The notes: generated by a model not told the origin, from the letters alone. Positions 1 through 8,530 are shown, counted from the stretch's first letter. The stretch is DNA of 64,000 nt from Thiorhodococcus mannitoliphagus (GCF_010915725.1 NZ_JAAIJR010000019.1:1-64000), one strand, 5' to 3'. Numbers and translations are program-made.

Positions 1-92
1 GTCGGATCAGTGTCCGCTTTCAGCTCGGAATGCTGTCCGCTTTGACGTCGGATTGGTGTCCGGTTTGGATCGGAATAGGTGTCCGGATTCGG
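1..92. mobile_element. Possible IS21-type terminal repeats
   Basis: Four copies of a TGTCCG-centred motif occur near positions 11, 34, 58 and 80, spaced about 23 bp, each followed by a CGGA-type block. Arrays of short repeats like this are known at the ends of IS21-family elements, where they bind the transposase. No transposase gene is visible because the window starts here, so the assignment is an inference from repeat pattern alone. Confidence 0.35.
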
Positions 93-154
93 CCGGAATA
101 CTCAAGCACCCACGGATGCCGAGAGGCTCGGTCAGATCACGCGCTGAGCCATCA

Positions 155-708
155 TCACCATGAGCAGAGTGCGCTCGGCGCCCTCCCCCAGGTTGAGGAC
201 CCATTGTAGCGCCAGCCGAGCCCGGTCAGGCCACTGCGGATCCGGCGGGTGGCCTCCATAGCCCTTTGAGGATGTGTCCGTCGGTCCATCTTGCCGCCGG
301 CAGCCTCGTTGCTCACCCAGTATAGGTCGGTGACCTCGGGCGCGACTGGGATCGCAACTGCAGTGATGGCTTGATCACAACAATTCGCCGCTAGCCGGCC
401 CTCGCCGTCGAAGATTCTGAGCACAACCGGATAGACGCCGAGGCTGCGGCGATTGTCGGGGGAGAGGCGATAGTCGAGGTGTTGCCAGGCACCAGTGATG
501 CTTTTGGCTCGGCCGATCGCTGGAATCGAGCGCCAAGGCGTCGAGTACCGTCCAGCTCAGGGGTGCCGGCGTACTCAACTCCCAGAGTCAAGCCGCCGGC
601 ATTCAAGAACGGGCCTTGATTATCGGACCGCATAGTCGGTTGCGTAGGCGCCGCGCATGGTTCAGGCAAGGCGCGACTCGTTTTGGATTGGTGACGCAGG
701 TCCTGCAC
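155..708 (-). pseudogene. Decayed ORF, unknown
   Basis: Two minus-strand frames carry protein-like sequence that does not join. One frame runs down from 708 (key stretch GPFLNAGGLTLGVEY). The other runs from about 500 to 155 (key stretch DNRRSLGVYPVVLRIFDGEG, open upstream of its first Met). The switch between about 480 and 540 looks like a frameshift. I do not recognise the family. It lies between a possible IS end and a MITE-like repeat, a typical setting for gene debris. It could also be non-coding. Confidence 0.25.
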
Positions 709-749
709 TCAGCAAGATCCTGCGTCCATCCCGACCGTTCGAGCAGGCC

Positions 750-856
750 CTTAGAAAGTGTCCATCAATTGTTTCCCGATGCGAGCGATGCCGCCCGAAA
801 TCCCCCCTACCCCCCCTTTGCGAAAGGGGGGAAGTTGTTGATGGACGCTTTCTTAG
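750..856. repeat. Repeat A copy 1 (MITE-like, 107 bp)
   Basis: First of ten copies in this window. The imperfect terminal inverted repeats are about 27 bp, beginning CTTAGAAAGTGTCCATCAA on the left and its inverse ending TTGATGGACGCTTTCTTAG on the right. An internal C6/G6 hairpin (CCCCCCTTTGCGAAAGGGGGG-like) sits near the right end. It has no coding capacity. ORFs called across it are artefacts. Confidence 0.85.
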
Positions 857-1116
857 AACAAGGAGACCTGGCCGCTGATGCCGTTCTGCGTCTGGCTCGA
901 GCCGACGACGTTGAACCCGCCAATCGCATTGCTCTGATCGACGGCGACGGCTTGCTCTTGGGCGAGCAGGTGGGTGCCGAGGTCGATCTCAGGCGCATTG
1001 ACGATGCCGAAGAAGGCACTGGCGTAGTCGCCCGCGAAGGCGAAGCCGCCGCTCACACCGCTCATGGCGTCCTCATCGAGGGTCCGGTCAGCAGTCAGGT
1101 CGGTGATGCTCAACAT
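853..1116 (-). CDS. Double-glycine-leader small protein 1
   Basis: An 87-residue protein with a leader-like N-terminus: ITDLT near residue 4, LDEDAM at 13-18, then V-S-G-G ending at residue 24. The rest is small, hydrophobic and Asn/Gln/Gly-rich and ends QTQNGISGQV plus three residues. It is a clear paralog of the gene just upstream (NAPEIDLGTH is identical in both). AGGAG precedes the ATG. GG leaders of this kind are usually cut by C39-type peptidase transporters, but none is in the window. The stop codon is supplied by the edge of the adjacent MITE-like repeat, so the last residues (SLF) differ from the paralog. The function is unknown: bacteriocin-like, RiPP precursor or secreted structural peptide are all possible. 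Confidence 0.75.
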   Translation of the reverse strand: MLSITDLTADRTLDEDAMSGVSGGFAFAGDYASAFFGIVNAPEIDLGTHLLAQEQAVAVDQSNAIGGFNVVGSSQTQNGISGQVSLF

Positions 1117-1179
1117 GGTATTTCTCCTATCGCTTTTCAGTTTGTAGATCAGATGCTTCGGGGCTAGCTGGATGCTGGG

Positions 1180-1437
1180 TTAGGCGACCTGACCGGCGAT
1201 GCCGTTCTGGGTCTGATTCGAGAACACCAGGTTCAGTCCACCGATGTTGCTGGATTGGTCGACGGCAACACCTTGGCTCTGCAGCAGGGCATGTGTGCCG
1301 AGGTCGATCTCGGGGGCATTGACGATCGCGGTGCCGAACAAGGAATCGAAATCGCTCATGGCGAAACCGCCGCGAACATTGGTCATGGCCACTGCGTCGA
1401 GGTCGTGGCTAAGGGTCAGGTCAGTGATGTTCAGCAT
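1180..1437 (-). CDS. Double-glycine-leader small protein 2
   Basis: An 85-residue paralog of the downstream gene, 63 bp away on the same strand and probably co-transcribed first. The leader has the same register: ITDLT near residue 4, LDAVAM at 13-18, V-R-G-G ending at residue 24. The 61-residue remainder keeps NAPEIDLGTH, VAVDQS, IGG and QTQNGI. A GGAGAGA box precedes the ATG, which supports translation. It has no Cys and an acidic, low-complexity composition. The conserved leader with a more variable middle suggests a secreted peptide family. No maturation enzyme or exporter lies nearby. Confidence 0.75.
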   Translation of the reverse strand: MLNITDLTLSHDLDAVAMTNVRGGFAMSDFDSLFGTAIVNAPEIDLGTHALLQSQGVAVDQSSNIGGLNLVFSNQTQNGIAGQVA

Positions 1438-1912
1438 GATGTCTCTCCGAATGTCTGTTGAATGGTTCTGAAGTCATCGCGCTCTTGTTGCGCTTGCCAG
1501 GGTTATTGCAGCTGCTGTGCCAACTTTCGAGAAAGGACCGAGAGACCAGGTGGGACGAAGCTTCGGCGGATGTACCCTGAGAGGGAAGCGATGAAAAGGG
1601 GTTATTCTGTTTGCAAGCAGCAGACAGAGAAGAGAAAAGTGTTGGCAGGAATCAGCACCAAGCCGTGAGCCTGGTTATCCCCGCCCCCTGTGATCAGGAC
1701 TGTGGATAAGCTGTGAGTGACGACGCCAAGATGTGGTCAGCCTTCACGAAGCCATCCTCTGATCGAGGTTTGACCACCGGATCGGCGTGGTCGATTCGGC
1801 CGGGTAGCGTCTATCGGCGGCCGTCCTCAGCGCCGCCCCCGCCCCATTCACTCTAGGGCGTGATTAGCGCAGCCTGACCAGAGGCGCCAGCGGCCAGCTG
1901 GCGCCCCTGGAT
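1438..1912. other. Intergenic region, 475 bp
   Basis: No convincing gene. It holds the promoter region for the double-glycine proteins (minus strand, right of 1437) and a perfect DnaA-box-like nonamer TGTGGATAA at 1701-1709. A single box away from any replication gene is not evidence of an origin. Confidence 0.5.
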
Positions 1913-2374
1913 CTACTGGGTCCATCTCAAGGAGGGTGGACCTTGCGGGATATCCTCGAAGCTGTCGCCCTTTGCGGCGATGGTGAACTGCCGGCCCGCC
2001 TCGGGGCCGCTGGCCTTGGGGTCGGGGTTGAGATAGGCGACTCCCATCCAGCCCGCGGCCAGGAGGTCTGGGGCCTTCAGCCCCGCAGAGCCCTCGCCCA
2101 AGGCATCCTTGCTCGCAGCGTAGGCGCGCACGACGATGGTGTCCCCTGGCGTCACCCGCACGGTGGAGCGCAGCACCGAGATGACCTCCATGCGATAGAG
2201 CACCTCGGAGCGGTCCCCTTGCCCTGGGGGTATCTGCACCTCTAGCACGCGCACTTCAAGCGCCGCCGCCGCGCCCGCCTTTAGATCCTGTCCCGCCCAG
2301 GTATGCCCCGATTGGAGCAGGAATAAGCAGAGGGCCGCGACGGTGACGATTCGAGCCGAATGGATCTGGAACAT
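1913..2374 (-). CDS. Exported protein of unknown function
   Basis: A 153-residue protein beginning MFQIHSARIV with a Sec signal peptide (hydrophobic VTVAALCLFLLQ, then HTWAGQ as a likely cleavage region near residue 27). The mature part looks beta-rich (LEVRVLEVQIPPGQ, YRMEVISVLRST, GDTIVVRAY). The open frame extends 49 residues further upstream, but the internal ATG at 2374 has a GGAG box and starts the signal peptide, so it is preferred. No family was recognised. Predicted periplasmic; it stands alone on this strand. Confidence 0.6.
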   Translation of the reverse strand: MFQIHSARIVTVAALCLFLLQSGHTWAGQDLKAGAAAALEVRVLEVQIPPGQGDRSEVLYRMEVISVLRSTVRVTPGDTIVVRAYAASKDALGEGSAGLKAPDLLAAGWMGVAYLNPDPKASGPEAGRQFTIAAKGDSFEDIPQGPPSLRWTQ

Positions 2375-2707
2375 GGCAATCTCCGCTGCAGTTGACGCCA
2401 TCCACCGCAGTCTTGAGCAGGCCGCGATAGATCCCACTTCCAGTCTAGTCCAGCGGTCGCGGATCTGTGCTCGCAGCCGCCCCCCCAGCCGGACCCGCTG
2501 GACGCCGACCACGACCTTCATCGACGCGGAGCCGGACCTCTCAAGGCATCGCCCTCCTGTCCTGCCATGACCTGGAGCGCACGACCCTGAGGGAGGTGCA
2601 GCGGGTCGAGATCATGATCTTCCGAAGGCGGTTCGGACATTCGCGAAGAGTAGGCTGAACAACCACTGCCCGCCGTGCCTAAGGCGGGCGCCACCGTGGA
2701 GGGGAAC

Positions 2708-3262
2708 ATGGCCATTGATCAAGACACACTCGAGCGTGCCCGTGCCGCCTGGAGGTTCCGGGGTCAAGAGCGCCCGGACTTCGCGCAGACGCCCGCCGAG
2801 GGACAGGAATCGGTCTGGGAATATCCGCGCCCGCCAATCTATGTTCCGGATGCGAGGCTGATCGAGGTCTACGCTGGCGATGCCCTGCTCGTCCGGACCC
2901 ATCACAGCATTCGCGCCCTGGAAACGGGTAGTCCGCCGGCCTTCTATCTGCCGCCCGATGCGCTCAATCAGAGGATGCTGACCCCATCAAAACGCCGCTC
3001 TGTCTGCGAGTGGAAGGGCGAGGCGGAATATTTCCATGTGCAGACCGGCACTGGGGTCATCCAAGATGCCCTGTGGCGTTATCCTCAGGCGTTCGACGCA
3101 GCGGCCTCCATTGCGGGCTGGTATGCGTGCTATCCCTCACGGCTAGACTGCTTCGTCGCGGGTGAGCCGGTTCGTCCTCAGGCTGGCGGCTTTTATGGCG
3201 GCTGGATCACTCAGGATGTCGTGGGACCCTTCAAGGGCGAGCCAGGCACTGGGCATTGGTGA
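2708..3262 (+). CDS. DUF427 domain protein
   Basis: A 184-residue protein. The DUF427 (PF04248) signatures are readable: SVCEWKGEAEYF in the middle and a C-terminal GGFYGGWIT. DUF427 proteins have a small beta-rich fold and no settled biochemical role. The ATG at 2708 follows GGAGGGG; an in-frame ATG at 2675 has no comparable ribosome site. The stop overlaps the start of the next gene (TGATG), suggesting translational coupling with the membrane protein that follows. Confidence 0.8.
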   Translation: MAIDQDTLERARAAWRFRGQERPDFAQTPAEGQESVWEYPRPPIYVPDARLIEVYAGDALLVRTHHSIRALETGSPPAFYLPPDALNQRMLTPSKRRSVCEWKGEAEYFHVQTGTGVIQDALWRYPQAFDAAASIAGWYACYPSRLDCFVAGEPVRPQAGGFYGGWITQDVVGPFKGEPGTGHW

Positions 3263-3852
3263 TGGACGAGGCGCCGGGTGGGGCTCAGACAGGGACAGGC
3301 GCCGATCTTCGCTGCGGCGCTTGGTGGCTCTGGCCCCCGCTGGCCGTGGCGCTGCTGGGCATCGCCAAATGGCTGGAGCTTCGGTACTCGCGGATCACCC
3401 TTGACTCGAACAATGCGCTGCCAGCATGGCTCTATCTCGGGGCTCTACTCGCCTTCGTTGTGATCGCCCTGCCCGCGATCAGGCAAGCAAGAACGGCCCT
3501 GGAAGGCGCTGGAGCCACTAGGATCGGCTGGCCGCAGATGAAGTGCATTGTGCGCGTCTTCTCGCTGACCCTGCTGATTTCAGCTGTCGTCTTGATCTGT
3601 CAGCATATCCCCTACGATGCCCAAGACAGCCTTCAGATCCGGGTGCGGGCTCAGAATATCGCCGACATCAGACAAGGCGGCTCAGCCCGATTCTGGCGTC
3701 TGACCACCGATTCTTGGCGCGGTCGCCCGAGTGAGCGCTTTTCGGCCCAGCAGCCAAACCTCATCAACGTGAAGACGGGTGACCTTGTCCCGATCAGGCT
3801 TGCAACTGACGTCTTTGGTCGGCGTCGGGTCCTGGCCATCGTCAGCGAGTGA
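3262..3852 (+). CDS. Putative membrane protein
   Basis: A 196-residue protein with two hydrophobic segments near the N-terminus (around residues 23-38 and 58-75), a third around 105-120 and a soluble C-terminal tail ending in a basic and hydrophobic stretch. The start overlaps the stop of the DUF427 gene, so the two are likely one transcript. No family was recognised. Inner-membrane location is inferred from hydrophobicity alone. Confidence 0.55.
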   Translation: MDEAPGGAQTGTGADLRCGAWWLWPPLAVALLGIAKWLELRYSRITLDSNNALPAWLYLGALLAFVVIALPAIRQARTALEGAGATRIGWPQMKCIVRVFSLTLLISAVVLICQHIPYDAQDSLQIRVRAQNIADIRQGGSARFWRLTTDSWRGRPSERFSAQQPNLINVKTGDLVPIRLATDVFGRRRVLAIVSE

Positions 3853-3985
3853 AGGCATCGCGATCTCGGATCCAGATGCGTTGCGTGCTCGCCGCATCCT
3901 CGCGGCGGCACAGAGGACAACCGCCATCGTCGAGCAGGCGCAAAGACGGTTCGGTGTCATTGCATGCTGGGTTGGACTCGGACAT
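3842..3985 (-). pseudogene. DCC/DUF393-like thiol oxidoreductase remnant
   Basis: A 47-residue ORF starting MSESNPACND and carrying LLDDGGCPLCRRE, which matches the N-terminal active-site signature of DCC-family (DUF393) proteins (DGxCPLCxxE). Normal members are over 100 residues. Here the frame ends 25 residues later and no continuation is visible in other frames, so it looks truncated. The 3' end overlaps the convergent membrane-protein gene by 11 bp. Confidence 0.4.
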
Positions 3986-4113
3986 CGCAAAGCCTCTAGA
4001 GATAAGCTGCGGAGTGGTATCGTGCGAGCTTTGGGGCGGGCGTCGCGGCATAGAACGCACCAGGCCGGTATCCGCAAGGCTCACGCAATGAGAACACTGG
4101 GGTGATCGTGCTG

Positions 4114-4767
4114 ATGGAAACCATGGCTGTCATCGACTTCGAGACCACTGGGCTGATGCCTGCGTATGGGGATCGAGCAACTGAGATCGCCGCTGTCCTG
4201 GTGCGCGACGGGCAGATCGTCGATCGCTACCACAGCCTGATGAACACAGGGCACCGCATCCCGCCCTTCATTGAGCACCTCACCGGTATCACCAACGCCA
4301 TGGTCCGCAAGGCCCCGCCCGCCGAGCAGGTGATGGCCGAGGTCGCGGACTTCGTCGGTACCCTGCCCCTGGTGGCTCACAATGCCAGCTTCGACCGCAA
4401 GTTCTGGGATGCCGAGTTGGAGCGGATCGACCGGCGGCGCAGTCAAGACTTCGTCTGCTCCATGCTGGTGGCCAAGCGGGTCTTTCCCCAGGCGCCGAGC
4501 TACAAGCTCGGGGCGCTGATCGACCTCGCCGGTCTCCCGGCCGCTGGACGGGCGCACCGCGCACTGGCAGACGCCGAGATGGCCACGCACCTGACGCTGC
4601 ACCTGCAGCGGGAGCTGATGCAGAGATTCGGGCTTTCGAGCGTGCCCCACGCCCTGCTTGGCCGGATTCAGAAGACCCCCAAGAACCAGCTGGAGCAATG
4701 CGTGAAACGCTCGATCACGTCCACTGGACGCCCTGTGTCCGCCCCCATGAGGTGCTCCGATGTCTGA
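4114..4767 (+). CDS. DnaQ-like 3'-5' exonuclease
   Basis: A 217-residue exonuclease of the DEDDh superfamily. Exo I is AVIDFETTGL near the N-terminus (Asp and Glu metal ligands), Exo II is HNASFDRKFW (Asp) and Exo III is HRALADAEMA (His and Asp). The family removes nucleotides from 3' ends during proofreading or repair, or degrades RNA. A separate, non-polymerase protein like this cannot be assigned a single substrate. The start is MET at 4114; GTG at 4102 is an alternative. The end overlaps the next gene by 8 bp. Confidence 0.85.
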   Translation: METMAVIDFETTGLMPAYGDRATEIAAVLVRDGQIVDRYHSLMNTGHRIPPFIEHLTGITNAMVRKAPPAEQVMAEVADFVGTLPLVAHNASFDRKFWDAELERIDRRRSQDFVCSMLVAKRVFPQAPSYKLGALIDLAGLPAAGRAHRALADAEMATHLTLHLQRELMQRFGLSSVPHALLGRIQKTPKNQLEQCVKRSITSTGRPVSAPMRCSDV

Positions 4768-5251
4768 ACAATCGAGATCCGGGAGCGCACCCATGCTCCT
4801 GCGAGAGGTGCTGCGAGCGGCGCTGTTGACGAGCGCCCTCCTCTTGCTAACAACGGGACTCAGCCTGGCGGATCCGGTCACAGACGTCGCGACGGTGCTC
4901 AGAGAGGTCCGCCAGGACCAGCCGCTGCCCGAACTCCTCTATCTGCAGCGAGCCGCGCCCATGAATCCCGACAGCGGCTACTTCAAAGGCCGCTATGGCG
5001 CGATCGACATCAGTGTCGAGACCCACCCGGGCAGCGATCGCGTCGCCGCGATCCTGCTCGAGATTCCGGGACCCGATCGGACACGCCAACTCCTGCCCGC
5101 CGTTTCAGAGGTGCTCGGCCCGCCGTCCTCCAGCGACCCCAGGCACGGGATCTATGGATGGGAGTGGCCGGAATTCCGCGCAGCCTCATTGCACTATGCG
5201 ACGGCTGGTGGAAACGCGGGACTGACGGTCGTCTCGATCTTCTACCGCTGA
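4760..5251 (+). CDS. Exported protein of unknown function
   Basis: A 163-residue protein with a signal peptide (hydrophobic LLTSALLLLTTGL, then LADP around residue 37). The mature domain is about 125 residues with a basic/aromatic end (VSIFYR). It overlaps the exonuclease gene by 8 bp and is probably co-transcribed. The final 66 bp overlap the convergent membrane-protein gene. No domain was recognised. Confidence 0.6.
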   Translation: MSEQSRSGSAPMLLREVLRAALLTSALLLLTTGLSLADPVTDVATVLREVRQDQPLPELLYLQRAAPMNPDSGYFKGRYGAIDISVETHPGSDRVAAILLEIPGPDRTRQLLPAVSEVLGPPSSSDPRHGIYGWEWPEFRAASLHYATAGGNAGLTVVSIFYR

Positions 5252-5809
5252 CCAAGCGTTTCGACACCGGACACGGCCGCTGGCGCTGGACTGACGCCGC
5301 CCGCGATGCCAAGCCCGGACGGTCCAGGCGATCAGGCCCACCAGCCCCGCCACCAGGCATCCGACCCTCAGCGACTCCCCGGACACGGCAGCCAACCAGC
5401 CGTTGACCTCAGACCAAGGCGCCAGCGGCGTCAGGTCGGCATGCATCAGGCTATCGAGCCAGACATGCGAGAGGGTGCCAAGAAAGGCGCCCATGAGCAC
5501 CGGCAGGCGCGAAAAGTCTTCCGGAACGATAAGCCAGGGCAATCGCACCCACTCGACTTCACGATTCCAGCGCCGCAGGATGGGTCGCCCAAGCAGAGGC
5601 GTGATGACCGCGACCGCCAAGGCGATACCGAGCGCGGCCAGGTAGGTGTGGGTCGGACCGTGCAGCCGTTCGGCACCTGTCATCAAGCCCAACAGCGGCT
5701 CGATGTCCATGGCGACCTGGGCGAGGCCAAAGGTCAAGAAACTGAAGTGGCGACCACCGAGGGCCTTGAGGGCAAGGCCAGGTCCGAGATGCAGCGGGGT
5801 GAAGGGCAT
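5186..5809 (-). CDS. Membrane-bound metal-dependent hydrolase-like protein
   Basis: A 207-residue membrane protein starting MPFTPLHLGPGLALK. It keeps the His/Asp pattern of the YdjM-like (PF04307) membrane hydrolase family: His near residue 7, a D-x-E-P motif near 35, HGPTHT near 50 and HVWLDSLMHAD near 115, with hydrophobic helices between. The activity is unproven in the family. The ATG at 5809 is preferred over the upstream 5848. The last 20 or so residues are basic and overlap the convergent gene, so the true C-terminus may be shorter or altered by mutation. Confidence 0.6.
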   Translation of the reverse strand: MPFTPLHLGPGLALKALGGRHFSFLTFGLAQVAMDIEPLLGLMTGAERLHGPTHTYLAALGIALAVAVITPLLGRPILRRWNREVEWVRLPWLIVPEDFSRLPVLMGAFLGTLSHVWLDSLMHADLTPLAPWSEVNGWLAAVSGESLRVGCLVAGLVGLIAWTVRAWHRGRRQSSASGRVRCRNAWSAVEDRDDRQSRVSTSRRIVQ

Positions 5810-5924
5810 GTGCTCAAGATTCCGTCGACGAGGGACGTGCTGAATCATAGGCCCTGTCAGTCTGCACCCATCGCGGAACTGTCACCGAGCGGGCGATCAT
5901 GGAATCGGAAGCAGGAAGCAGACG

Positions 5925-6031
5925 CTTAGAAAGCGTCCATCAACAACTTCCCCCCTTTCGCAAAGGGGGGTTAGGGGGGATTTCGGGCGGCATCGCTCGC
6001 ATCGGGAAACAATTGATGGACACTTTCTTAG
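5925..6031. repeat. Repeat A copy 2
   Basis: A 107-bp copy in inverted orientation relative to copy 1 (C6/G6 hairpin near the left end). It lies 84 bp upstream of the DUF29 gene and so probably within or near that gene's promoter region. Confidence 0.85.
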
Positions 6032-6114
6032 AACTGAGCCCGAGCCATCGCCTTTGGCCTAAACTTCTCTCAGGACCAATCTTCAGGTTATACCACCCTC
6101 GCTGGGAGGCGCGA

Positions 6115-6561
6115 ATGTCACTCAAGACCTACGACGGCGACATCATCGTCTGGGCCAACGAGCAGGCGCGGCTGTTGCGTGCCGGGGCCTTTTCCCAACT
6201 GGATGTCGAGCACATCGCGGAGGAGATCGAGGACGTGGGCAAAAGCGAAAAGCGCGAGCTGGCCAGCCGTATGGCCATCCTCCTGGCCCACCTCCTGAAA
6301 TGGCAGCATCAGCCGCAACGGCAAGGCAAGCGCTGGCAACGGACGATCAAGGAACAACGCAACGCGCTGGCGATCTGTATCAAGAAGACACCCAGTCTGA
6401 AAGCAGCATTGAATGATGGGGATTGGTGGTCAGGCGTCTGCTCGGATGCCGTTGCCAAGGCATCCGATGAAACAGGTTTGGACGATTTCCCCGAATCCTG
6501 CCCATGGACAGTGCAGGAGATTCTGGACGCTGCATGGCTTCCCGCGTCGCCCGGAGTCTGA
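6115..6561 (+). CDS. DUF29 family protein
   Basis: A 148-residue protein with the DUF29 pattern: an N-terminal DIIVWANEQARLLRAG segment, DVEHIAEEIEDVGKSEKREL, then LLKWQHQP, a motif highly typical of the family. DUF29 is common in cyanobacteria and proteobacteria and has no known function; structures are helical. The ATG at 6115 follows GGGAGG. The longer upstream open frame runs through repeat A and is rejected. Confidence 0.85.
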   Translation: MSLKTYDGDIIVWANEQARLLRAGAFSQLDVEHIAEEIEDVGKSEKRELASRMAILLAHLLKWQHQPQRQGKRWQRTIKEQRNALAICIKKTPSLKAALNDGDWWSGVCSDAVAKASDETGLDDFPESCPWTVQEILDAAWLPASPGV

Positions 6562-6739
6562 CTGGGATGCTCCGACAGCGGGCGAAAGAGATCACCGCAG
6601 CCGCCAAGCGCAGCATCGCGTCGCCGCGTGACCGCAGTCGACTCGCGAACCGGCTGATTCGAGTGCAGAATGCGCTCGCGGCGGAACCGCTGTCGTTCGT
6701 ACTGACAAATCACAACTGAAGCAGGATGAGGAGAACAGC

Positions 6740-7126
6740 ATGCAGGTCCGAATCAATACCGATCGTCATATCGAAGGTCACGAACGACTGACCGCCTGGG
6801 CCGGTAGCGTCGTGGAGCAGGCGCTGAGTCGCGTCAGCGACCGCATCACGCGTGTGGAGGTCCATCTCAGCGAGACGAACGCCGACAAGAGCGGTCAACA
6901 AGGCCAGCGATGCATGATGGAAGCCCGTCTCGAAGGCCGCCAGCCGATCGCTGCGACGCACCAGGCCGCGACCATGGACCAGGCCGTCAAGGGTGCCGCG
7001 GAGAAGTTGAGCGGCGCGATCGAGAGCATCATCGAGCGACAGCGCGATCAGCGTCGTCGTCCAGCTGCCCAGCTCCCAGAGGAAGTCACACCGCCAGAGG
7101 AGGAGACACCCCCGGACGAGCAATGA
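6740..7126 (+). CDS. HPF/RaiA-like ribosome hibernation protein
   Basis: A 128-residue protein. Residues 1-100 fit the sigma54-modulation/S30EA fold (MQVRINTD start, RVEVHLSETNADK, CMMEARLEGR, AVKGAAEKL). Such proteins bind the 30S subunit and stabilise inactive ribosomes in stress or stationary phase. The C-terminal tail is acidic and Pro/Glu-rich rather than the long-form dimerisation domain, so it is a short type. The gene directly precedes a coiled-coil protein (61 bp gap). Confidence 0.75.
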   Translation: MQVRINTDRHIEGHERLTAWAGSVVEQALSRVSDRITRVEVHLSETNADKSGQQGQRCMMEARLEGRQPIAATHQAATMDQAVKGAAEKLSGAIESIIERQRDQRRRPAAQLPEEVTPPEEETPPDEQ

Positions 7127-7187
7127 GCCGATCGCCTAAGGCGATTGACAGAAATCGCCTAAGGTCCGATCAACCCTTCCGGGACCC

Positions 7188-8195
7188 ATGATGTTCTTTC
7201 GATCACTCTTCCATGATGGTGGCGACGCTCCGGGACGCTACCCCAAGTCGCAGATCGAGGCTGCCATCGAGCGCGCGGTGGACGGCACGGATTCACGACT
7301 GCGGCTCCTATCCGGCTACCGCAAACGGCTTCTCGAGCCTGTCGTCACGGCCCTCGACCACGCCGTCGCACTGGTGGACGAACTCCCCGAACCCTTGATC
7401 GCCGCGCGCGAGCGCTATCACGAAGAGCCTAAGCTGTCCGCCGTCTTCGCATCCGCAGAATTCATGTTGGAGCAGTTTGGTCGAGACAGGGTGCTAAGGA
7501 ACTTCCTGGCCGGTCCCGGACGCTACGCCACGCAGGTCACAACGCTACTGCGAGCCGAAAGGATCGAGAAGCACGTCCTGGGGCGGGATCTGGTCGACGG
7601 CCAGATGCGCCGCGACGTACCCCAGGTCGCGGTCAACTTTGCCGGACATCACCTTGTGGACCCGTCCGCAGACGAGCTTGAGACACGCCGCTTGCTCAAG
7701 CAGCGCGCCTTCGATCAAGTCGTGACGCTCGCCCTGGCGCGCATCGCCTCGGCTCAGGTGGAGCGTGTGGATCTCGCGCGGCAACGCGACCTCCTCAGGC
7801 GCAAGCTGGATGCGCTGGAGCGCGGCGATCTCAGCTTCCAGCCGCCGCAAGCAGGGTTTCACGATCGGCGGAGCCTGGTTGCCGAACTCGAGCGGATCAC
7901 CCATCAGCTGCACCGATTGGGGACTGAGGACAAGGTGCTTCAAGTCCATCTGGAGATGGTGGCCGAGGTGCTGATGGACGCGGGTCGCCAGCTTTGGAGC
8001 CGGGACATCAGCCTGCATCTAGACGCCATGAACATCGAACGCCATCCTCGCGATCCCTCCGGACACCGCATCATCCTCCGCGAACTGCATACCGCACAGG
8101 GCCGCCCGGCCATCCTCCTGCTGCTCAAGCTGACGCCTTCCGACCTCCCACCGCCCGAGGACTTCCTGACCGCTGCGGAGCGCTATCTGCGCTGA
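7188..8195 (+). CDS. Predicted coiled-coil protein, unknown
   Basis: A 335-residue soluble protein with no signal peptide. The middle (about 180-270) is rich in Arg/Leu/Glu heptads (VDLARQRDLLRRKLDALERG, LVAELERITHQLHRLG), indicating a coiled coil. The C-terminal 60 residues look globular. No family was recognised. It is close downstream of the HPF-like gene and probably in the same transcript. Confidence 0.65.
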   Translation: MMFFRSLFHDGGDAPGRYPKSQIEAAIERAVDGTDSRLRLLSGYRKRLLEPVVTALDHAVALVDELPEPLIAARERYHEEPKLSAVFASAEFMLEQFGRDRVLRNFLAGPGRYATQVTTLLRAERIEKHVLGRDLVDGQMRRDVPQVAVNFAGHHLVDPSADELETRRLLKQRAFDQVVTLALARIASAQVERVDLARQRDLLRRKLDALERGDLSFQPPQAGFHDRRSLVAELERITHQLHRLGTEDKVLQVHLEMVAEVLMDAGRQLWSRDISLHLDAMNIERHPRDPSGHRIILRELHTAQGRPAILLLLKLTPSDLPPPEDFLTAAERYLR

Positions 8196-8277
8196 GCATC
8201 GCCACAACGACCCAGCGCACTCGGACAATCCTCGGCTAGGCGTCGATCATCGTTTCGTTGCGCCAGTCGTCTTCCGC

Positions 8278-8351
8278 AGGGTGGACAAGCGCAGCGCAGT
8301 CCACCAACGCCGACGCGGGATTCGGTGGACTTCGCGCTCGCTCGTCCACCC
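8278..8351. repeat. Imperfect palindrome, GGTGGAC family
   Basis: The left arm (GGGTGGACAAGCGCAGCG...) is roughly inverted at the right arm (...CGCTCGCTCGTCCACCC). Shorter pieces of the same GGTGGA...TCCACC type occur near 27085-27125 and 46895-46915. It is probably a REP/BIME-type dispersed repeat. Confidence 0.5.
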
Positions 8352-8530
8352 GGCCCGACTGATGACCAAGTCCCTCGGCTACCTCAGAACGCATCCCACA
8401 GATGCGCCAAGGCCCAGGCTCGACATTTTTGTCGAGACCAACGCCACTTGTCGAACCCGCTTCGACAAAGCCCCCGCAAGCGCTTGATGTCGATACCGAA
8501 GCCCTATGGCATGAGAGCTGCTTATCAACA

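Noticed and set aside
1701-1709. Replication origin
   Set aside because: A single DnaA-box match without other boxes, an AT-rich region or dnaA/rep genes.
6504-6719. 71-residue ORF after the DUF29 gene
   Set aside because: It overlaps DUF29 in another frame, and its C-terminal part has no ribosome site or known homology.
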